Assembly: GCF_042138895.1 (NCBI RefSeq)
Contig: NZ_JBHIKW010000005.1
Location: forward strand, 248,001-312,000
Length of the DNA: 64,000 nucleotides
Direction of reading: 5' to 3'
DNA from: Cedecea selenatireducens
GTDB lineage: Bacteria; Pseudomonadota; Gammaproteobacteria; Enterobacterales; Enterobacteriaceae
Shown piece after piece: positions 16,244-24,513 of the stretch. Under the pieces are notes generated by a model. That model made no database searches. It worked only from the letters and a program-made list of their open reading frames with translations, and was not told the DNA's origin. The translations under genes and the position numbers were made by a program. Each line of letters begins with the position of its first letter. Position 1 is the first letter of the stretch.

Positions 16244-17290
16244 ATGAAGTTTTTTGGAAAAATGGCGCTTCTCACAGTAGTTATGGGGTTCAGCAGTGCG
16301 GCCCTTGCTTTGCCTCATGTCACTATTTTGGCAACCGGCGGCACTATTGCCGGAGGCGGTGATTCGGCAACGAAATCTAATTACACCGCCGGTAAAGTCG
16401 GCGTAGAGAATTTGGTTAACGCGGTACCGCAGCTAAAAGATCTGGCGGTGGTGAAGGGCGAGCAGGTCGTTAATATCGGTTCGCAGGATATGAACGATCG
16501 GGTCTGGCTGACGCTGGCGAAGAAAATTAACGCCGACTGCGATAAAACCGATGGGTTTGTTATTACCCACGGCACGGACACGATGGAGGAAACCGCCTAT
16601 TTCCTCGATCTCACGGTGAAATGTAATAAGCCGGTGGTTCTGGTAGGCGCGATGCGTCCTTCGACCTCGATGAGCGCCGATGGCCCATTTAACCTCTATA
16701 ACGCGGTGGTCGCGGCCGTTGACCCGCAGTCTGCCAACCGTGGGGTGATGGTGGTAATGAATGATACCGTGCTGGATGGGCGTGACGTCACCAAAACCAG
16801 TACTACGGATGTTGCGACGTTCAAGTCCGTCAACTTTGGCCCGCTGGGCTATATCCATAATGGCAAAATTGACTATCAACGCACCCCGGCGCGTAAGCAC
16901 ACAACGTCCACGCCGTTTGACGTATCGACGCTGAGCGAGCTGCCGAAGGTGGGTATTATCTATAACTATGCTAATGCCTCTGACCTGCCGGTGAAAGCGC
17001 TGGTGGACGCTGGCTATGAAGGGATCGTTAGCGCCGGTGTGGGCAACGGTAACCTGTATAAGACCGTGTTCGATACTCTTGCGACCGCCGCGCACGAGGG
17101 GACCGTTGTGGTTCGCTCATCGCGAGTGCCGACAGGTTACACCACCCGTGATGCGGAAGTGGATGATGGGAAGTATGGTTTTGTCGCCTCTGGTTCGCTG
17201 AACCCGCAAAAAGCCCGCGTGCTGTTGCAGCTGGCGCTGACTAAAACCAACGATCCGAAGCAAATTCAGGAAATGTTTAATCAGTACTGA
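16244..17290 (+). CDS. ansB: Periplasmic L-asparaginase II
   Basis: 348-residue type II asparaginase that hydrolyses asparagine in the periplasm. Signal peptide MKFFGKMALLTVVMGFSSAALA (22 residues) precedes mature LPHVTILATGGTIAGGG, which contains the nucleophile threonine. The second active-site motif VITHGTDTMEETAYFLDL carries the Thr–Asp pair, and the catalytic lysine lies in VLVGAMRPSTSMSADGP and following sequence. In E. coli ansB needs CRP and FNR; the 180-base upstream region contains AT-rich dyads but no clean match to either box was found by eye. AACTGGAGAAAT precedes the ATG. Confidence 0.96.
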   Translation: MKFFGKMALLTVVMGFSSAALALPHVTILATGGTIAGGGDSATKSNYTAGKVGVENLVNAVPQLKDLAVVKGEQVVNIGSQDMNDRVWLTLAKKINADCDKTDGFVITHGTDTMEETAYFLDLTVKCNKPVVLVGAMRPSTSMSADGPFNLYNAVVAAVDPQSANRGVMVVMNDTVLDGRDVTKTSTTDVATFKSVNFGPLGYIHNGKIDYQRTPARKHTTSTPFDVSTLSELPKVGIIYNYANASDLPVKALVDAGYEGIVSAGVGNGNLYKTVFDTLATAAHEGTVVVRSSRVPTGYTTRDAEVDDGKYGFVASGSLNPQKARVLLQLALTKTNDPKQIQEMFNQY

Positions 17291-17301
17291 TCCGTACGCC
17301 C

Positions 17302-17323
17302 GCCCTGGCCGTCCGGCCAGGGC
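17302..17323. terminator. Hairpin between convergent ansB and hemW
   Basis: GCCCTGGCC, loop GTCC, GGCCAGGGC form a perfect nine-pair stem in the 47-base gap. There is no T run, so it is probably a bidirectional but weak or factor-assisted terminator. Confidence 0.6.
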
Positions 17324-17337
17324 ATCACAGGAAGAGG

Positions 17338-18474
17338 TTACTCGGCAAGGAACAGTTCAAGCAGGGAGTTTAAAAACAGCTTCCCGTGCTCGGTTATCTG
17401 CCAGTACTCATCCGTTTCAGTCATATAGTTTTTCGCCATCGCCTCATCCAGCTGCGGGCGAATCGTTGCTTCATCTAAACCGGTATAGAGCTTGAACTCG
17501 CTGCGTGGCGCGGCTTCCAGCAGGCGGAAGCGGTTCATAAAGAACTCGAACGGCTTATCAGCCTGTTCCACGTCATGCTGGCGGTCGAGATATTTTCCTT
17601 CCATATAGCCGCGCGGGTGACGCGTTTTCGCCGTGCGAGTAATACGCCCATCCGGGAAGGTGACTTTACCGTGCGCGCCGCAGCCAATGCCAAGATAGTC
17701 GCCAAAGCGCCAGTAGTTCAGGTTGTGCTGACACTGGTAGCCCGGCTTCGCATAGGCGGAAGTTTCATACTGCTGATACCCTGCGGCGGTGAGCAGCTTG
17801 TCGCCCTGCTCGAAGATATCCCACAGCGCGTCGTCATCCGGCAGCTTCGGCGGGCGTGAAGCAAATAGCGTATTTGGCTCGATGGTCAGCTGATACCAGG
17901 AAAGATGCGGTGGGTTCAGTTCAATGGCCTGGCGCAGGTCGTCCAGCGCCTCTTCAATCGACTGGTCTGGCAGGCCGTGCATCAGGTCAAGGTTAAAGCT
18001 GCGCAGGCCCAGGCCGCTTGCCAGATTAGCCGCACGTTTGGCCTCGCCCGCATCATGAATACGGCCCAGGCGTTTTAGCTTAGGTTCGCTAAAGCTCTGC
18101 ACGCCGATAGAAATGCGGTTCACGCCCGCTTTTTGGTAGCCAACAAAGCGGTCGGCTTCAACCGTACCGGGGTTGGCTTCCATAGTGATTTCTGCGTCAT
18201 CTGCCAGCTTTATGCGCGAGCGCACGCCGTCCAGCAGCGTTTGCATGGCTTCGCTGGACAGCAGGCTTGGGGTGCCGCCCCCGATGAAAATAGTCTTTAC
18301 CTCACGCCCTTGAGCCAACGGCACGTCGCGGTCGAGATCGCGCAGTAAATGGCTCACGTATTCGTCGTGCGGCACGTCGCCTTTAAGCGCGTGGGAGTTG
18401 AAGTCACAGTATGGGCACTTCTGTACGCACCAGGGGATGTGAATGTAGAGACTCAGAGGTGGCAAATTAGCCAT
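17338..18474 (-). CDS. hemW: Radical SAM family heme chaperone HemW
   Basis: 378 residues, same length as E. coli HemW. The radical SAM cluster motif is CVQKCPYC near residue 16, with the HemW-type fourth cysteine spacing and GGGTPSLL following. HemW binds heme and transfers it to membrane proteins such as respiratory enzymes; the older annotation as oxygen-independent coproporphyrinogen oxidase is inaccurate. The start overlaps the rdgB end by eight bases. It is the last gene of the yggS–yggT–yggU–rdgB–hemW minus-strand series. Confidence 0.96.
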   Translation of the reverse strand: MANLPPLSLYIHIPWCVQKCPYCDFNSHALKGDVPHDEYVSHLLRDLDRDVPLAQGREVKTIFIGGGTPSLLSSEAMQTLLDGVRSRIKLADDAEITMEANPGTVEADRFVGYQKAGVNRISIGVQSFSEPKLKRLGRIHDAGEAKRAANLASGLGLRSFNLDLMHGLPDQSIEEALDDLRQAIELNPPHLSWYQLTIEPNTLFASRPPKLPDDDALWDIFEQGDKLLTAAGYQQYETSAYAKPGYQCQHNLNYWRFGDYLGIGCGAHGKVTFPDGRITRTAKTRHPRGYMEGKYLDRQHDVEQADKPFEFFMNRFRLLEAAPRSEFKLYTGLDEATIRPQLDEAMAKNYMTETDEYWQITEHGKLFLNSLLELFLAE

Positions 18475-19060
18475 TACGCATTGCTTCCAGTAACAGTTTC
18501 AGCGCTTGCCCACGATGGGAAATGGCGCTCTTTTCATCGCGGGTCAGCTCGGCCGCGGTTTTCCCCTCGGACGGAACATAGAAAATAGGATCGTAGCCAA
18601 AGCCACCTTGCCCGGCAGGTGCGTGGGTAATCACTCCCGGCCAGCTGCCGTGGAACACCAGCGGCGTTGGGTCTTCCGCGTGACGCATATAGACCAGCAC
18701 GCAGTGGAACTGAGCCTGGCGTTTATCGTCCGGCACATCTTTCAGCGCTTCCAGAAGTTTTTCGAGATTCTGCTGGTCGCTGGCATCTTCGCCCGCATAG
18801 CGCGCGGAATAGATACCCGGAGCACCGCCCAGAGCATCCACGGCCAGGCCAGAGTCGTCGGCCAGCGCCGGAAGCCCGGTTACTTTAGCCGCATGGCGGG
18901 CCTTGAGAATGGCGTTCTCTATAAAGGTCAGGCCGGTCTCTTCTACCGACTCCACGTTCAGTTCAGTTTGCGCGACCACATCGAGGCCGAAATCCGCCAG
19001 CAAATCGGCGAGTTCACGCACTTTACCGGCGTTACCGGTAGCTAATACGACTTTTTGCAT
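18467..19060 (-). CDS. rdgB: dITP/XTP pyrophosphatase
   Basis: 197-residue house-cleaning nucleotide hydrolase of the Ham1 family, removing dITP and XTP from the pool. Motifs: ATGNAGKVRELADLL (nucleotide binding), LADDSGLAVDALGG (metal site) and GQGGFGYDPIFY near the C-terminus. Overlaps hemW by eight bases and lies 14 bases after yggU. Confidence 0.96.
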   Translation of the reverse strand: MQKVVLATGNAGKVRELADLLADFGLDVVAQTELNVESVEETGLTFIENAILKARHAAKVTGLPALADDSGLAVDALGGAPGIYSARYAGEDASDQQNLEKLLEALKDVPDDKRQAQFHCVLVYMRHAEDPTPLVFHGSWPGVITHAPAGQGGFGYDPIFYVPSEGKTAAELTRDEKSAISHRGQALKLLLEAMRNG

Positions 19061-19074
19061 AGCCAGTCCTGTCG

Positions 19075-19374
19075 TTATTCGAGGGTTTCAATCAATGCCG
19101 CGACTTCCGTCGGGATTTGCTGTGGGCCGATAATTTTAACTTGTTTATGGCGGCCAAGGTCGCCTTTCTCAATCACCACCTGGCTTTTCGCGACCCGGAA
19201 CTGTTTGGCCAGGTATTTTACCAGGTGAGCGTTGGCCTGCCCGTCGACCGGCGGCGCGGTGATGGCGACTTTTAGCTCGTCGCCATGCACACCGACCAGG
19301 CTGTCGCGGCTGGCTTTGGGCTGAATATACAGCCGCAAAACCAGCCCGTCAGGCAGTTGAGTGACAGCACTCAA
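19075..19374 (-). CDS. yggU: DUF167 family protein YggU
   Basis: 99 residues of the DUF167/YggU family, a small alpha-beta protein. The segment QPKASRDSLVGVHGDELKV and PPVDGQANAHLVKYLA are the conserved family blocks. Function is unknown. The start codon overlaps the yggT stop in ATGA, showing translational coupling. Confidence 0.94.
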   Translation of the reverse strand: MSAVTQLPDGLVLRLYIQPKASRDSLVGVHGDELKVAITAPPVDGQANAHLVKYLAKQFRVAKSQVVIEKGDLGRHKQVKIIGPQQIPTEVAALIETLE

Positions 19375-19937
19375 ATGGCGTACCAGAGGCCAGGGAACAG
19401 ATCCATACCGAGATAGTTCAGCGCATAAAGGATCAGAATCACCACCATAGCGGAGAAATCAAGCCCGCCCATGGCCGGTAAAATGCGGCGAATCGGCGCC
19501 ATCATTGGCTCGGTCATTTGCATCAGTACGTATTCAATCGGGCTACGGCCCTGGCTTATCCAGCTCATCAGCGAGCGGATAATGATCACCCAGAACACCA
19601 TCGTACCGGCTGATTTCAATAGCGACAGGACGCCAATGACTAAATTGAACGGATCGAGCGACAGTCCGCCGGACTGAATCAACAGCAAAATAGGGAACTT
19701 CAGCGTGGTGAGGATAAATGCCACCAGCAGGGATGAAGTATCAATCGGACCAATGGACGGGAGCACGCGGCGAAGCGGCCCGACGACAGGCTGGGTGACC
19801 TTGACAATGAACTGGGCAAAAGGGTTATAGAAATCACAGCGTGCCCACTGCATCCAGATACGGATAAGCAGCACCATTACGTACAGCTCAATCAGGGTTT
19901 TGACCAGGAAAGTCAACGTTAGCATGGTTTTCCTCAA
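19371..19937 (-). CDS. yggT: YggT family membrane protein
   Basis: 188-residue inner-membrane protein made of two repeated YGGT modules, each with two membrane segments and a conserved amphipathic stretch (VVGPLRRVLPSIGPIDTSSL and MMAPIRRILPAMGGLDFSAM). E. coli YggT has been linked to resistance to osmotic shock; in other phyla homologues affect cell division or thylakoid complexes. Twelve bases after yggS and overlapping yggU by four bases. Confidence 0.94.
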   Translation of the reverse strand: MRKTMLTLTFLVKTLIELYVMVLLIRIWMQWARCDFYNPFAQFIVKVTQPVVGPLRRVLPSIGPIDTSSLLVAFILTTLKFPILLLIQSGGLSLDPFNLVIGVLSLLKSAGTMVFWVIIIRSLMSWISQGRSPIEYVLMQMTEPMMAPIRRILPAMGGLDFSAMVVILILYALNYLGMDLFPGLWYAI

Positions 19938-19949
19938 AAATGATGGTGA

Positions 19950-20654
19950 TTAACGAGCGGAATAATCCCGCGCGCCGAAAATAGCGGTTCCAATGCGCAC
20001 CATGGTGCTGCCTGCGGCAATCGCGGCTTCCATGTCATCGGTCATGCCCAAAGATAACGTATCGACCGTTGCATAACGGTCTTTGAGTGCATGGCAGGCT
20101 TCTGCCATTTTGCGGCAAACGGCAAGCTGGCGCTCGTAGTCCGGTTCCGGCGCAGGAATGGCCATTAATCCCCGCAGCGTCAATCCCGGTAAGGCCACCA
20201 CTTCCGCAGCCAACTGCTCCAGCTCGGTTAACGCGATGCCGGATTTACTGTTTTCGTCGCTGATATTAATTTGAATCAGCACGTTCAGCGGCGGCAGCGT
20301 TGACGGGCGCTGCTCGCTTAATCGGCTGGCAATACGTAGTCTGTCGACGGTATGGCACCAGTCAAAATTCTCCGCCACCAGGCGACTTTTGTTCGACTGC
20401 AGCGGCCCGATAAAGTGCCATTCCAACCCTTCAACGCCCTGTTCAGCGAAGTGGTGAATCTTATCCACGCCTTCCTGCACATAGTTTTCGCCAAAGGCAC
20501 GTTGCCCCGCGGCGACCGCTTCTGCGATGGCACTCGCAGGTTTAGTTTTGCTGACTGCAAGCAGTGTAACTTCTTCAGGGCTTCTGCCGCAGCGTGCAGC
20601 GGCGGCTGATATTTTCCCGTGAACCTGTGCCAGATTGTGCGCTATCTCATTCAT
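19950..20654 (-). CDS. yggS: PLP homeostasis protein (YggS/PLPBP family)
   Basis: 234-residue single-domain TIM-barrel PLP-binding protein that buffers pyridoxal phosphate rather than catalysing a known reaction. The PLP lysine is in LLAVSKTKPAS (residue 36 region). FGENYVQEG, GPLQSNK and SLGMTDDMEAAIAAGSTMVRIGTAIFG are family motifs. First gene of the minus-strand series; divergent from yggR with only 16 bases between start codons, so the promoters must overlap the opposite coding regions. Confidence 0.96.
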   Translation of the reverse strand: MNEIAHNLAQVHGKISAAAARCGRSPEEVTLLAVSKTKPASAIAEAVAAGQRAFGENYVQEGVDKIHHFAEQGVEGLEWHFIGPLQSNKSRLVAENFDWCHTVDRLRIASRLSEQRPSTLPPLNVLIQINISDENSKSGIALTELEQLAAEVVALPGLTLRGLMAIPAPEPDYERQLAVCRKMAEACHALKDRYATVDTLSLGMTDDMEAAIAAGSTMVRIGTAIFGARDYSAR

Positions 20655-20670
20655 GATCGTTGGAAGTGAT

Positions 20671-21696
20671 ATGGATATCGAAGAAATTGTGGCCCTTAGT
20701 GTAAAGCATAATGTCTCCGATCTACACCTGTGCGCACGTCAACCGGCGCGTTGGCGAAAGCGCGGCAGGCTGGAGCTGTGCCCGGAGGCCGCACCGGAGG
20801 TTGAAGAGGTTTTGGGTGCCTGGCTTAATGAAGAGCAGACGTCACAGCTCAAACGTGCCGGGCAGCTGGATTTTTCTCTCACGCTTGAGAGCGGCGTCAG
20901 GCTAAGGGGAAATGCTTTTTTACACCAGGAAGGGCACTCGTTGGCGCTGAGATTGCTGGCATCATCCTGCCCGACGCTGGAGGCATTGAAAACGCCGGCT
21001 CACATTAACGAACTTTTGCGTGAAAGCGAGGGGTTGATACTGGTTACCGGGGCCACCGGTAGCGGGAAATCTACAACGCTTGCAGCGATGATCCAGCATC
21101 TCAACCAGCATCTTGATGGCCACGTGCTGACGCTGGAAGACCCCATTGAATTTATTCATTCCTCCGGCCGCTGCCTGATTCAGCAGCGTGAGCCAGGTCG
21201 GCATTGTGAAAGCTATGCCTCGGCTTTAAAAGCCGCTCTGAGGGAGGACCCCGATGTCATTCTGCTGGGGGAGCTGCGTGATAGCGAAACGATAGGCCTC
21301 GCGCTGACCGCCGCAGAGACCGGGCATTTAGTGCTGGCGACGTTGCATACGCGTGGCGCTGCACAGGCCGTAGAGCGGCTGGTGGATGTATTCCCCGCCC
21401 AGGAGAAAAACCTGATTCGCACCCAGCTTGCAGGGAGCCTTAAAGCGGTGCTGGCGCAGAAGCTGGTACCGTCGCGTGACGGTGGTCGGGTGGCGCTTTA
21501 CGAACTGCTGGTTAACACCTCAGCGGTGGCAAACCTGATTCGTGAAGGGAAAACGCATCAACTGCCTGGTGTGTTACAAACCGGTCAGCAGCAAGGTATG
21601 CAAAGTTTTGCTCAAAGCGAGGCACAGCGGCTGCGTGAGGGCAGCATTGGCGAGGGCGACCTGGCAGTCAGTAAGCCATGGGAGGTGCCGCTTTGA
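20671..21696 (+). CDS. yggR: PilT-like type IV pilus ATPase YggR
   Basis: 341 residues from ATG 20671 (MDIEEIVALSVKHNVSDLHL), chosen because it matches the E. coli YggR N-terminus and is preceded by GGAAGTGAT. It is a secretion-superfamily hexameric ATPase resembling the pilus-retraction motor PilT: Walker A GATGSGKSTTL, Asp box LEDPIEFIHS, Walker B EDPDVILLGELRD, His box ATLHTRGAAQAVERL. No pilus genes are adjacent, so its partner machinery is elsewhere or lost. The hicAB pair follows immediately. Confidence 0.93.
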   Translation: MDIEEIVALSVKHNVSDLHLCARQPARWRKRGRLELCPEAAPEVEEVLGAWLNEEQTSQLKRAGQLDFSLTLESGVRLRGNAFLHQEGHSLALRLLASSCPTLEALKTPAHINELLRESEGLILVTGATGSGKSTTLAAMIQHLNQHLDGHVLTLEDPIEFIHSSGRCLIQQREPGRHCESYASALKAALREDPDVILLGELRDSETIGLALTAAETGHLVLATLHTRGAAQAVERLVDVFPAQEKNLIRTQLAGSLKAVLAQKLVPSRDGGRVALYELLVNTSAVANLIREGKTHQLPGVLQTGQQQGMQSFAQSEAQRLREGSIGEGDLAVSKPWEVPL

Positions 21697-21757
21697 ACGC
21701 TTTTGTTGCTTCTGTGTGTATTGGTGTGTATATTCCTTGTCAGCCAGGGAGATCATG

Positions 21758-21940
21758 ATGACCTCAGCCGAGCTAATTAAGGAATTGAGGGCTGCAGGGT
21801 GTGAATCCGTCAGACGTTCCGGGGGGAGTCACTGGATCTGGTGGTCGCCTGAAACCGGAAAAACTTTCCCCATTCCGCATCCCAAAAAGGATTTGCCCAT
21901 CGGTACCGTCAAATCCATACGCAAAATGGCAGGGATTTAG
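21758..21940 (+). CDS. hicA: HicA-type mRNA interferase toxin
   Basis: 60-residue toxin with the double-stranded RNA-binding-like HicA fold. MTSAELIKELRAAGCESVRRSGGSHW shows the usual helix and the conserved glycine-serine-histidine (His25), the likely catalytic residue; IPHPKKDLPIGTVKSIRKMAGI is the typical HicA ending. Two adjacent ATGs exist at 21755 and 21758; the second is better spaced from AGGGAG. The frame is open far upstream inside yggR, but that part is not gene-like. It is 22 bases before hicB, toxin first. Confidence 0.9.
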   Translation: MTSAELIKELRAAGCESVRRSGGSHWIWWSPETGKTFPIPHPKKDLPIGTVKSIRKMAGI

Positions 21941-21962
21941 CCTGCACAGCCGGAGGTTAAAG

Positions 21963-22418
21963 ATGTTTTTTTCTGTTGGTGTAGAGTTACCGGCAACTGA
22001 AAACGAAGCGTTTGGCCTGGTCGTCCCCGCGCTATGCAACGATGACTTTGGCTGCGTATCCGCGGCGGATAGCCAGGCCGATATCGCACCGATGGTGCAG
22101 GACGCGGTGCTGTCGATTGTCGATTTAATGGTAGAAAGCGGAAAAGATATTACGCAGCTTCGTGATGCAGGGCCTTTTGCTTATGCCGCCGACCCGGAGT
22201 ACGCCTACTGTCAGCAATGGCTGCTGGTTGATGTAGATTTATCAGCGCTGGAAGGAAAACAGCAGCGGTTAAATATCACGCTGCCGGACGCGCTGCTGCG
22301 CCGTATTGATTCCCGTGTAAAGCAGCCTTCATCAGGCTACCGGGACCGCAGCCATTTTCTGGCGATTGCCGCGAGGCATGAGCTGCTGAGCGCAGGAAGT
22401 GAAGCACACAACAGCTAA
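21963..22418 (+). CDS. hicB: HicB-type antitoxin with ribbon-helix-helix domain
   Basis: 151 residues from ATG 21963, preceded by CCGGAGGT. The N-terminal part (MFFSVGVELPATENEAFGLVVPAL) is the degraded RNase H-like HicB domain that covers the toxin. The C-terminal RLNITLPDALLRRIDSRVKQ with RSHFLAIAARHELL is a ribbon-helix-helix DNA-binding domain, so the antitoxin probably represses its own operon. It is convergent with ruvX, five bases away. The in-frame open stretch before 21963 overlaps hicA and is not used. Confidence 0.88.
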   Translation: MFFSVGVELPATENEAFGLVVPALCNDDFGCVSAADSQADIAPMVQDAVLSIVDLMVESGKDITQLRDAGPFAYAADPEYAYCQQWLLVDVDLSALEGKQQRLNITLPDALLRRIDSRVKQPSSGYRDRSHFLAIAARHELLSAGSEAHNS

Positions 22419-22423
22419 TCCCT

Positions 22424-22843
22424 TCACGGGTGATATTCGAACCAGCTCTCGAGGATGATAACGGCCGAAGCGGAGTCAATGCTGCCTTTGTTCAGGGCGC
22501 GGAAGCCACCGTGTTCGAACAGCCCTGCGCGGGCTTCGACGGTGCTCAGGCGCTCGTCCTGCAGAGAGACCTTCACCCCAAAGCGGCCATGCAGGCGGTT
22601 GGCGAACTTGCGGGCGCGTGCCGTCAGAGGTTGCTCGGTGCCGTCCATATTCAGCGGTAAACCAACCACCACTTCTTCCGGCTGCCACTCTTTCAGGATT
22701 TTTTCTACCGCGTTCCAGTCCGGGGTACCGTCCTGCGCTTTAAGCGCGGTTAAAGGCCGGGCTGTGCCGGTAATTCGCTGGCCGATAGCGACACCGATGC
22801 TTTTGGTCCCGAAGTCAAAGGCCATTAAGGTTCCGCTGCTCAT
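22424..22843 (-). CDS. ruvX: Holliday junction resolvase-like / pre-16S rRNA nuclease RuvX (YqgF)
   Basis: 139-residue RNase H-fold nuclease; E. coli YqgF is essential and takes part in 16S rRNA 5' end maturation. Metal-binding acidic residues lie in AFDFGTKSIGVAIG near the start, in the central VVGLPLNMDGTEQPLT neighbourhood, and in DERLSTVEAR and KGSIDSASAVIILESW. Start codon overlaps the yqgE stop by one base, so the two are coupled. Confidence 0.95.
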   Translation of the reverse strand: MSSGTLMAFDFGTKSIGVAIGQRITGTARPLTALKAQDGTPDWNAVEKILKEWQPEEVVVGLPLNMDGTEQPLTARARKFANRLHGRFGVKVSLQDERLSTVEARAGLFEHGGFRALNKGSIDSASAVIILESWFEYHP

Positions 22844-23406
22844 CAGGCGTGCCCCGCTTCGCTTGGCATAGTGTGGATGTCGATGCCTATCAGGCGGGCG
22901 GCTTCGCGCCAGCGGTCTGCAATCGGCGTATGGAACAGGATCTCAGGAGAGGCAGGCGCCGTCAGCCATGAGTTTTCCATGATTTCTTGCTCAAGCTGGC
23001 CCTTTTCCCAGGAGGAGTAACCGAGGGCAACAATCACCTCTTTCGGCTGCTTTTCGGTGCCTAAAGTTTCCAGCACGTCCCGCGAGGTGGTGATCACCGT
23101 GTCGTCGGAAATGCGGATGCTCGAACCGAAGTTGCCCGGCGGAGAGTGCAGGATGAAGCCGCGGTCTTCCGCCAGAGGGCCGCCGATGAAAACGGGCTTA
23201 TCCAGGCGAATCGCGGTATCACGCGGTTCTGGTTCAATTTTTAGCTTTTCGAGAACGCCATCAACCTGCAGATTTTCCAGCGGTTTATTGATGATAATCC
23301 CCATGGCGCCTTCATCGTTGTATTCGCAAATATAGACTACAGAGCGCTTAAATAAGGGGTCCTGAAGAGCCGGCATGGCAATAAGAAAGTGATGCTGTAA
23401 ATTCAT
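22843..23406 (-). CDS. yqgE: YqgE/AlgH family protein
   Basis: 187 residues of the DUF179/AlgH family. Conserved blocks are HHFLIAMPALQDPLFKRSVV and EGAMGIIINKPL near the start and VALGYSSWEKGQLEQEI later. The biochemical role is unknown; AlgH was first named as an alginate regulator in Pseudomonas but that does not transfer. It is coupled to ruvX downstream and separated from gshB by about 147 bases holding a hairpin. Confidence 0.94.
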   Translation of the reverse strand: MNLQHHFLIAMPALQDPLFKRSVVYICEYNDEGAMGIIINKPLENLQVDGVLEKLKIEPEPRDTAIRLDKPVFIGGPLAEDRGFILHSPPGNFGSSIRISDDTVITTSRDVLETLGTEKQPKEVIVALGYSSWEKGQLEQEIMENSWLTAPASPEILFHTPIADRWREAARLIGIDIHTMPSEAGHA

Positions 23407-23522
23407 TGTCAGAGGTTCTGATCCCGGTTGATAAAAGCGGCAGTGGCTGCGCGAAGAGTGGCCAGCTTACCACTAATGAAGGAAGAGCGGCTACCCGGCC
23501 TGTATCGCGCCTTTGAAGGAAA

Positions 23523-23545
23523 GGGCGGGTAACCGTTACCCGCCC
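23523..23545 (-). terminator. Hairpin after gshB
   Basis: GGGCGGGTAAC, one base, GTTACCCGCCC form a perfect 11-pair stem immediately after the gshB stop on the minus strand, followed by a pyrimidine-rich stretch (TTTCCTTC). Confidence 0.7.
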
Positions 23546-23553
23546 GGATGCGC

Positions 23554-24501
23554 TTAGTGTGCGAGGCGTTTTTCGATGGCATCGAACAGCATGCCGGTAA
23601 TCGACACAGGGAATTCGGCTTCGATTTCACGGATGCAGGTTGGGCTGGTGACGTTAATCTCAGTCAGGCGATCGCCGATGATATCCAGGCCAACAAAAAT
23701 CAGGCCTTTAGCCTTAAGCGTTGGCCCAACGCGGCGGGCAATTTCCCAGTCGCTTTCGGTCAGTGGACGAGGTTCACCACGGCCACCGGCCGCCAGGTTG
23801 CCGCGAGTCTCGCCGCCCTGCGGAATACGTGCCAGGCAGTAAGGCACCGGCTCACCATCTACCACCAGCACGCGCTTGTCGCCGTCTTTAATGGCCGGCA
23901 GGTAGTTCTGCGCCATGCAGTAGCGGGTGCCCAGTTCGGTAAGGGTTTCTGCGATAACGCCGATGTTTGGGTCATCCTGCTTCACGCGGAAGATAGACGC
24001 GCCGCCCATGCCGTCCAGCGGTTTCATAATGATATCGCCGTGCTGCTGCCAGAAGGCTTTCAACTGCGCTTTGTTGCGGGTCACCAGCGTTTCCGGCGTC
24101 AGGTCGGCAAACCATGCGGTGAACAGCTTTTCGTTACAGTCGCGCAGGCTTTGCGGCTTGTTAACGATCAGCGTGCCTTTCTCTTCTGCGCGCTCAAGAA
24201 TGTAGGTCGCGTAGATAAATTCGGTGTCGAACGGCGGGTCTTTTCGCATCAGTACGACGTTCAGGTCTGCCAGGGCGATATCCTGCTCGGAGCCAAACTC
24301 ATACCACTTATCGTAATTCTGCTCGACGCTGAGCAGGCGAGTGCGTGCGCGTGCCTCGCCGTTGTTCAGATACAAATCGGCCATTTCCATGTAGTGCAGT
24401 TCGTAACCACGACGCTGCGCTTCCAGCAACATGGCAAAGCTGGAGTCTTTTTTGATGTTGATGTGTGCGATGGGGTCCATCACGATGCCGAGCTTGATCA
24501 T
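23554..24501 (-). CDS. gshB: Glutathione synthetase
   Basis: 315-residue ATP-grasp enzyme that adds glycine to gamma-glutamylcysteine. Recognisable features are the N-terminal MIKLGIVMDPIAHINIKKDSS, the glycine-rich loop region MKPLDGMGGASIFR, and FVGLDIIGDRLTEINVTSPT with the metal-binding acidic residues and Asn. Twelve bases after rsmE on the same strand, so cotranscribed with it. Its product also feeds the glutathionylspermidine enzyme at 6225. Confidence 0.97.
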   Translation of the reverse strand: MIKLGIVMDPIAHINIKKDSSFAMLLEAQRRGYELHYMEMADLYLNNGEARARTRLLSVEQNYDKWYEFGSEQDIALADLNVVLMRKDPPFDTEFIYATYILERAEEKGTLIVNKPQSLRDCNEKLFTAWFADLTPETLVTRNKAQLKAFWQQHGDIIMKPLDGMGGASIFRVKQDDPNIGVIAETLTELGTRYCMAQNYLPAIKDGDKRVLVVDGEPVPYCLARIPQGGETRGNLAAGGRGEPRPLTESDWEIARRVGPTLKAKGLIFVGLDIIGDRLTEINVTSPTCIREIEAEFPVSITGMLFDAIEKRLAH

Positions 24502-24513
24502 TGTTGTTCTCCT

